From: Tessaracoccus coleopterorum
GTDB lineage: Bacteria > Actinomycetota > Actinomycetes > Propionibacteriales > Propionibacteriaceae
Reading direction: 5' to 3'
Assembly: GCF_011174705.1 (NCBI RefSeq)
Contig: NZ_JAANIJ010000001.1
Location: 3,100,001-3,164,000, forward strand
Length of the DNA stretch: 64,000 nt
Position 1 is the first letter of the stretch. Each line of letters begins with the position of its first letter. Below, piece by piece: positions 63,370-64,000 of the stretch. The notes under the pieces were generated by a model. The model had not been told where the DNA came from. It worked only from the letters and a program-made list of their open reading frames with translations, and did no database searches. A program made the translations under genes and the position numbers.

Positions 63370-63904
63370 GCAGGGCGACGAGCGGGCCACCCAACTCGAG
63401 GTGGCCCGCAGGATCGCGCTCGATCAGCTCACCGTGCGGCAGCGCTCCGAGGAGGAGCTCCGTCAGGCGATGGCGCGGCGCAACGTGCCAGCCGACATCG
63501 CAGCCGAGATCCTCGAACGGTTCGGCGAGGTGGGGCTGATCGACGACGCGTCATTCGCCCGCGCGCTCACGGAGTCGCGGTCGCGGCACAGCCTGAGGGC
63601 AAGGCCCGCATCCGGCAGGAACTGCGGGAGAAGGGGTCGACCGCGAGACCGCGGAGGAGGCCCTCGCGGGGCTCGATCCGGAGGACGAGTATGCGGCGGC
63701 CCTCGAACTGGCCAGGCGCAAGGCGCGTGCCATGAGCTCACTCGAACCCCACGTGGCACGCAGGCGCCTCGCAGGGATGCTTGCGCGCAGGGGCTTCTCC
63801 GGGGCGTCGTGTCGTCCGTCGTTTCGGCCGTCACAGGGGAGATCCGGTTGAGTTTTCCACAGGGGAGCAATAGGCTCAGGCCAAGGTCACAGGACCCCGC
63901 ATGA
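63359..63904 (+). CDS. recX: Regulatory protein RecX
   Basis: RecX binds RecA and limits its filament. The helical repeats are seen in [40 protein letters not shown] and [17 protein letters not shown], then after repair [20 protein letters not shown] and [20 protein letters not shown]. The start is taken as the TTG at 63359, inside the recA end ([12 protein letters not shown]). Single-base losses occur near 63604, 63634 and 63803. About 183 residues. The C-terminal tail after [10 protein letters not shown] is uncertain. Confidence 0.87.
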   Translation: MTSEQGDERATQLEVARRIALDQLTVRQRSEEELRQAMARRNVPADIAAEILERFGEVGLIDDASFARALTESRSRHSLRARPASGRNCGRRGRPRDRGGGPRGARSGGRVCGGPRTGQAQGACHELTRTPRGTQAPRRDACAQGLLRGVVSSVVSAVTGEIRLSFPQGSNRLRPRSQDPA

Positions 63905-63911
63905 ACTGGAC

Positions 63912-63931
63912 GGCCAGCACCTGGCCTTTTT
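63912..63931 (+). terminator. Intrinsic terminator after recX
   Basis: GGCCAG, CAC loop and CTGGCC form a 6-bp stem followed directly by TTTTT, 7 bases after the recX stop. A second palindrome, CCGGCGC-CC-GCGCCGG, lies at about 63957-63972. No gene is visible from here to the end of the window. Confidence 0.8.
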
Positions 63932-64000
63932 GATACGACGAATTCTCCTCATCACGCCGGCGCCCGCGCCGGACGAAAAGCTCAGTATTCGACGGCGCAT

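Noticed and set aside
62200-63390. A 396-codon minus-strand frame opposite recA
   Set aside because: RecA is intact on the plus strand; the antisense frame is low-complexity and Val/Asp/Leu-rich.

Overview
The window is high-GC bacterial chromosome from an actinobacterium, most likely of the Propionibacteriaceae or a near relative. The evidence is the gene orders tatC / lipid kinase / helY; ltbR divergent from leuCD with tRNA-Gln and tRNA-Glu beside it; ptsI divergent from fruR-fruK-ptsH; and ftsK-rimO-pgsA-cinA-clgR with DUF3046-recA-recX. GTG starts are frequent and ATGA/GTGA overlaps are common. No phage, insertion sequence, CRISPR array or rRNA was seen.

The sequence has a strong technical signature. 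Several dozen ordinary housekeeping genes are broken by the loss of one base, nearly always inside a run of G or C (GGGG read as GGG, CCCCC read as CCCC). Restoring that base rebuilds full-length proteins, and one tRNA acceptor stem shows the same loss. I therefore annotate each such gene as one CDS across its frame breaks and treat the breaks as probable consensus errors. Exact protein lengths are approximate for these genes.

Layout. 1-6.0 kb: tatC (partial), lipid kinase, helY, hisF, HIT protein and a small membrane protein. 6.1-9.6 kb: ilvBNC behind a leader peptide and an attenuator-like hairpin array. 9.6-16.7 kb: a PTS locus with a fused EIICBA hexitol permease, a zinc sugar-alcohol dehydrogenase, enzyme I, a DeoR-type regulator, a fructose-1-phosphate kinase and HPr, with shared TTGGTTT-type operator candidates. 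16.8-19.2 kb: mgtE between two uncharacterised minus-strand genes. 19.4-23.9 kb: a GntR-controlled four-carbon sugar-acid operon (kinase, dehydrogenase, GntP permease) behind a 32-bp palindrome. 23.9-32.5 kb: leucine/isoleucine genes leuB, cimA, ltbR and leuCD, with FAH and CPBP genes and two tRNAs between. 32.6-52.7 kb: a block that looks accessory, containing an amidohydrolase, a DUF222/HNH protein, nadABC with the NrtR repressor, and a cluster of SHOCT, SulP, LuxR, HerA, DUF1254, DUF6325, SHOCT, GAP and DUF1254 genes, followed by an MFS/ArsR pair. 52.7-63.9 kb: plsC, ddl, thiL, ftsK, rimO, pgsA, cinA, clgR, a DeoR regulator, DUF3046, recA and recX.

The most original signal is in the 40.4-50.4 kb cluster. 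Three near-identical palindromes, TCATCC-N5-GGATGA, lie in the three promoter regions that could drive every gene of the cluster: upstream of the SHOCT gene, between sulP and luxR, and between herA and the first DUF1254 gene. They stand at nearly constant distances from the start codons. This marks a self-contained regulon, probably controlled by the large MalT-like LuxR protein encoded in its middle.
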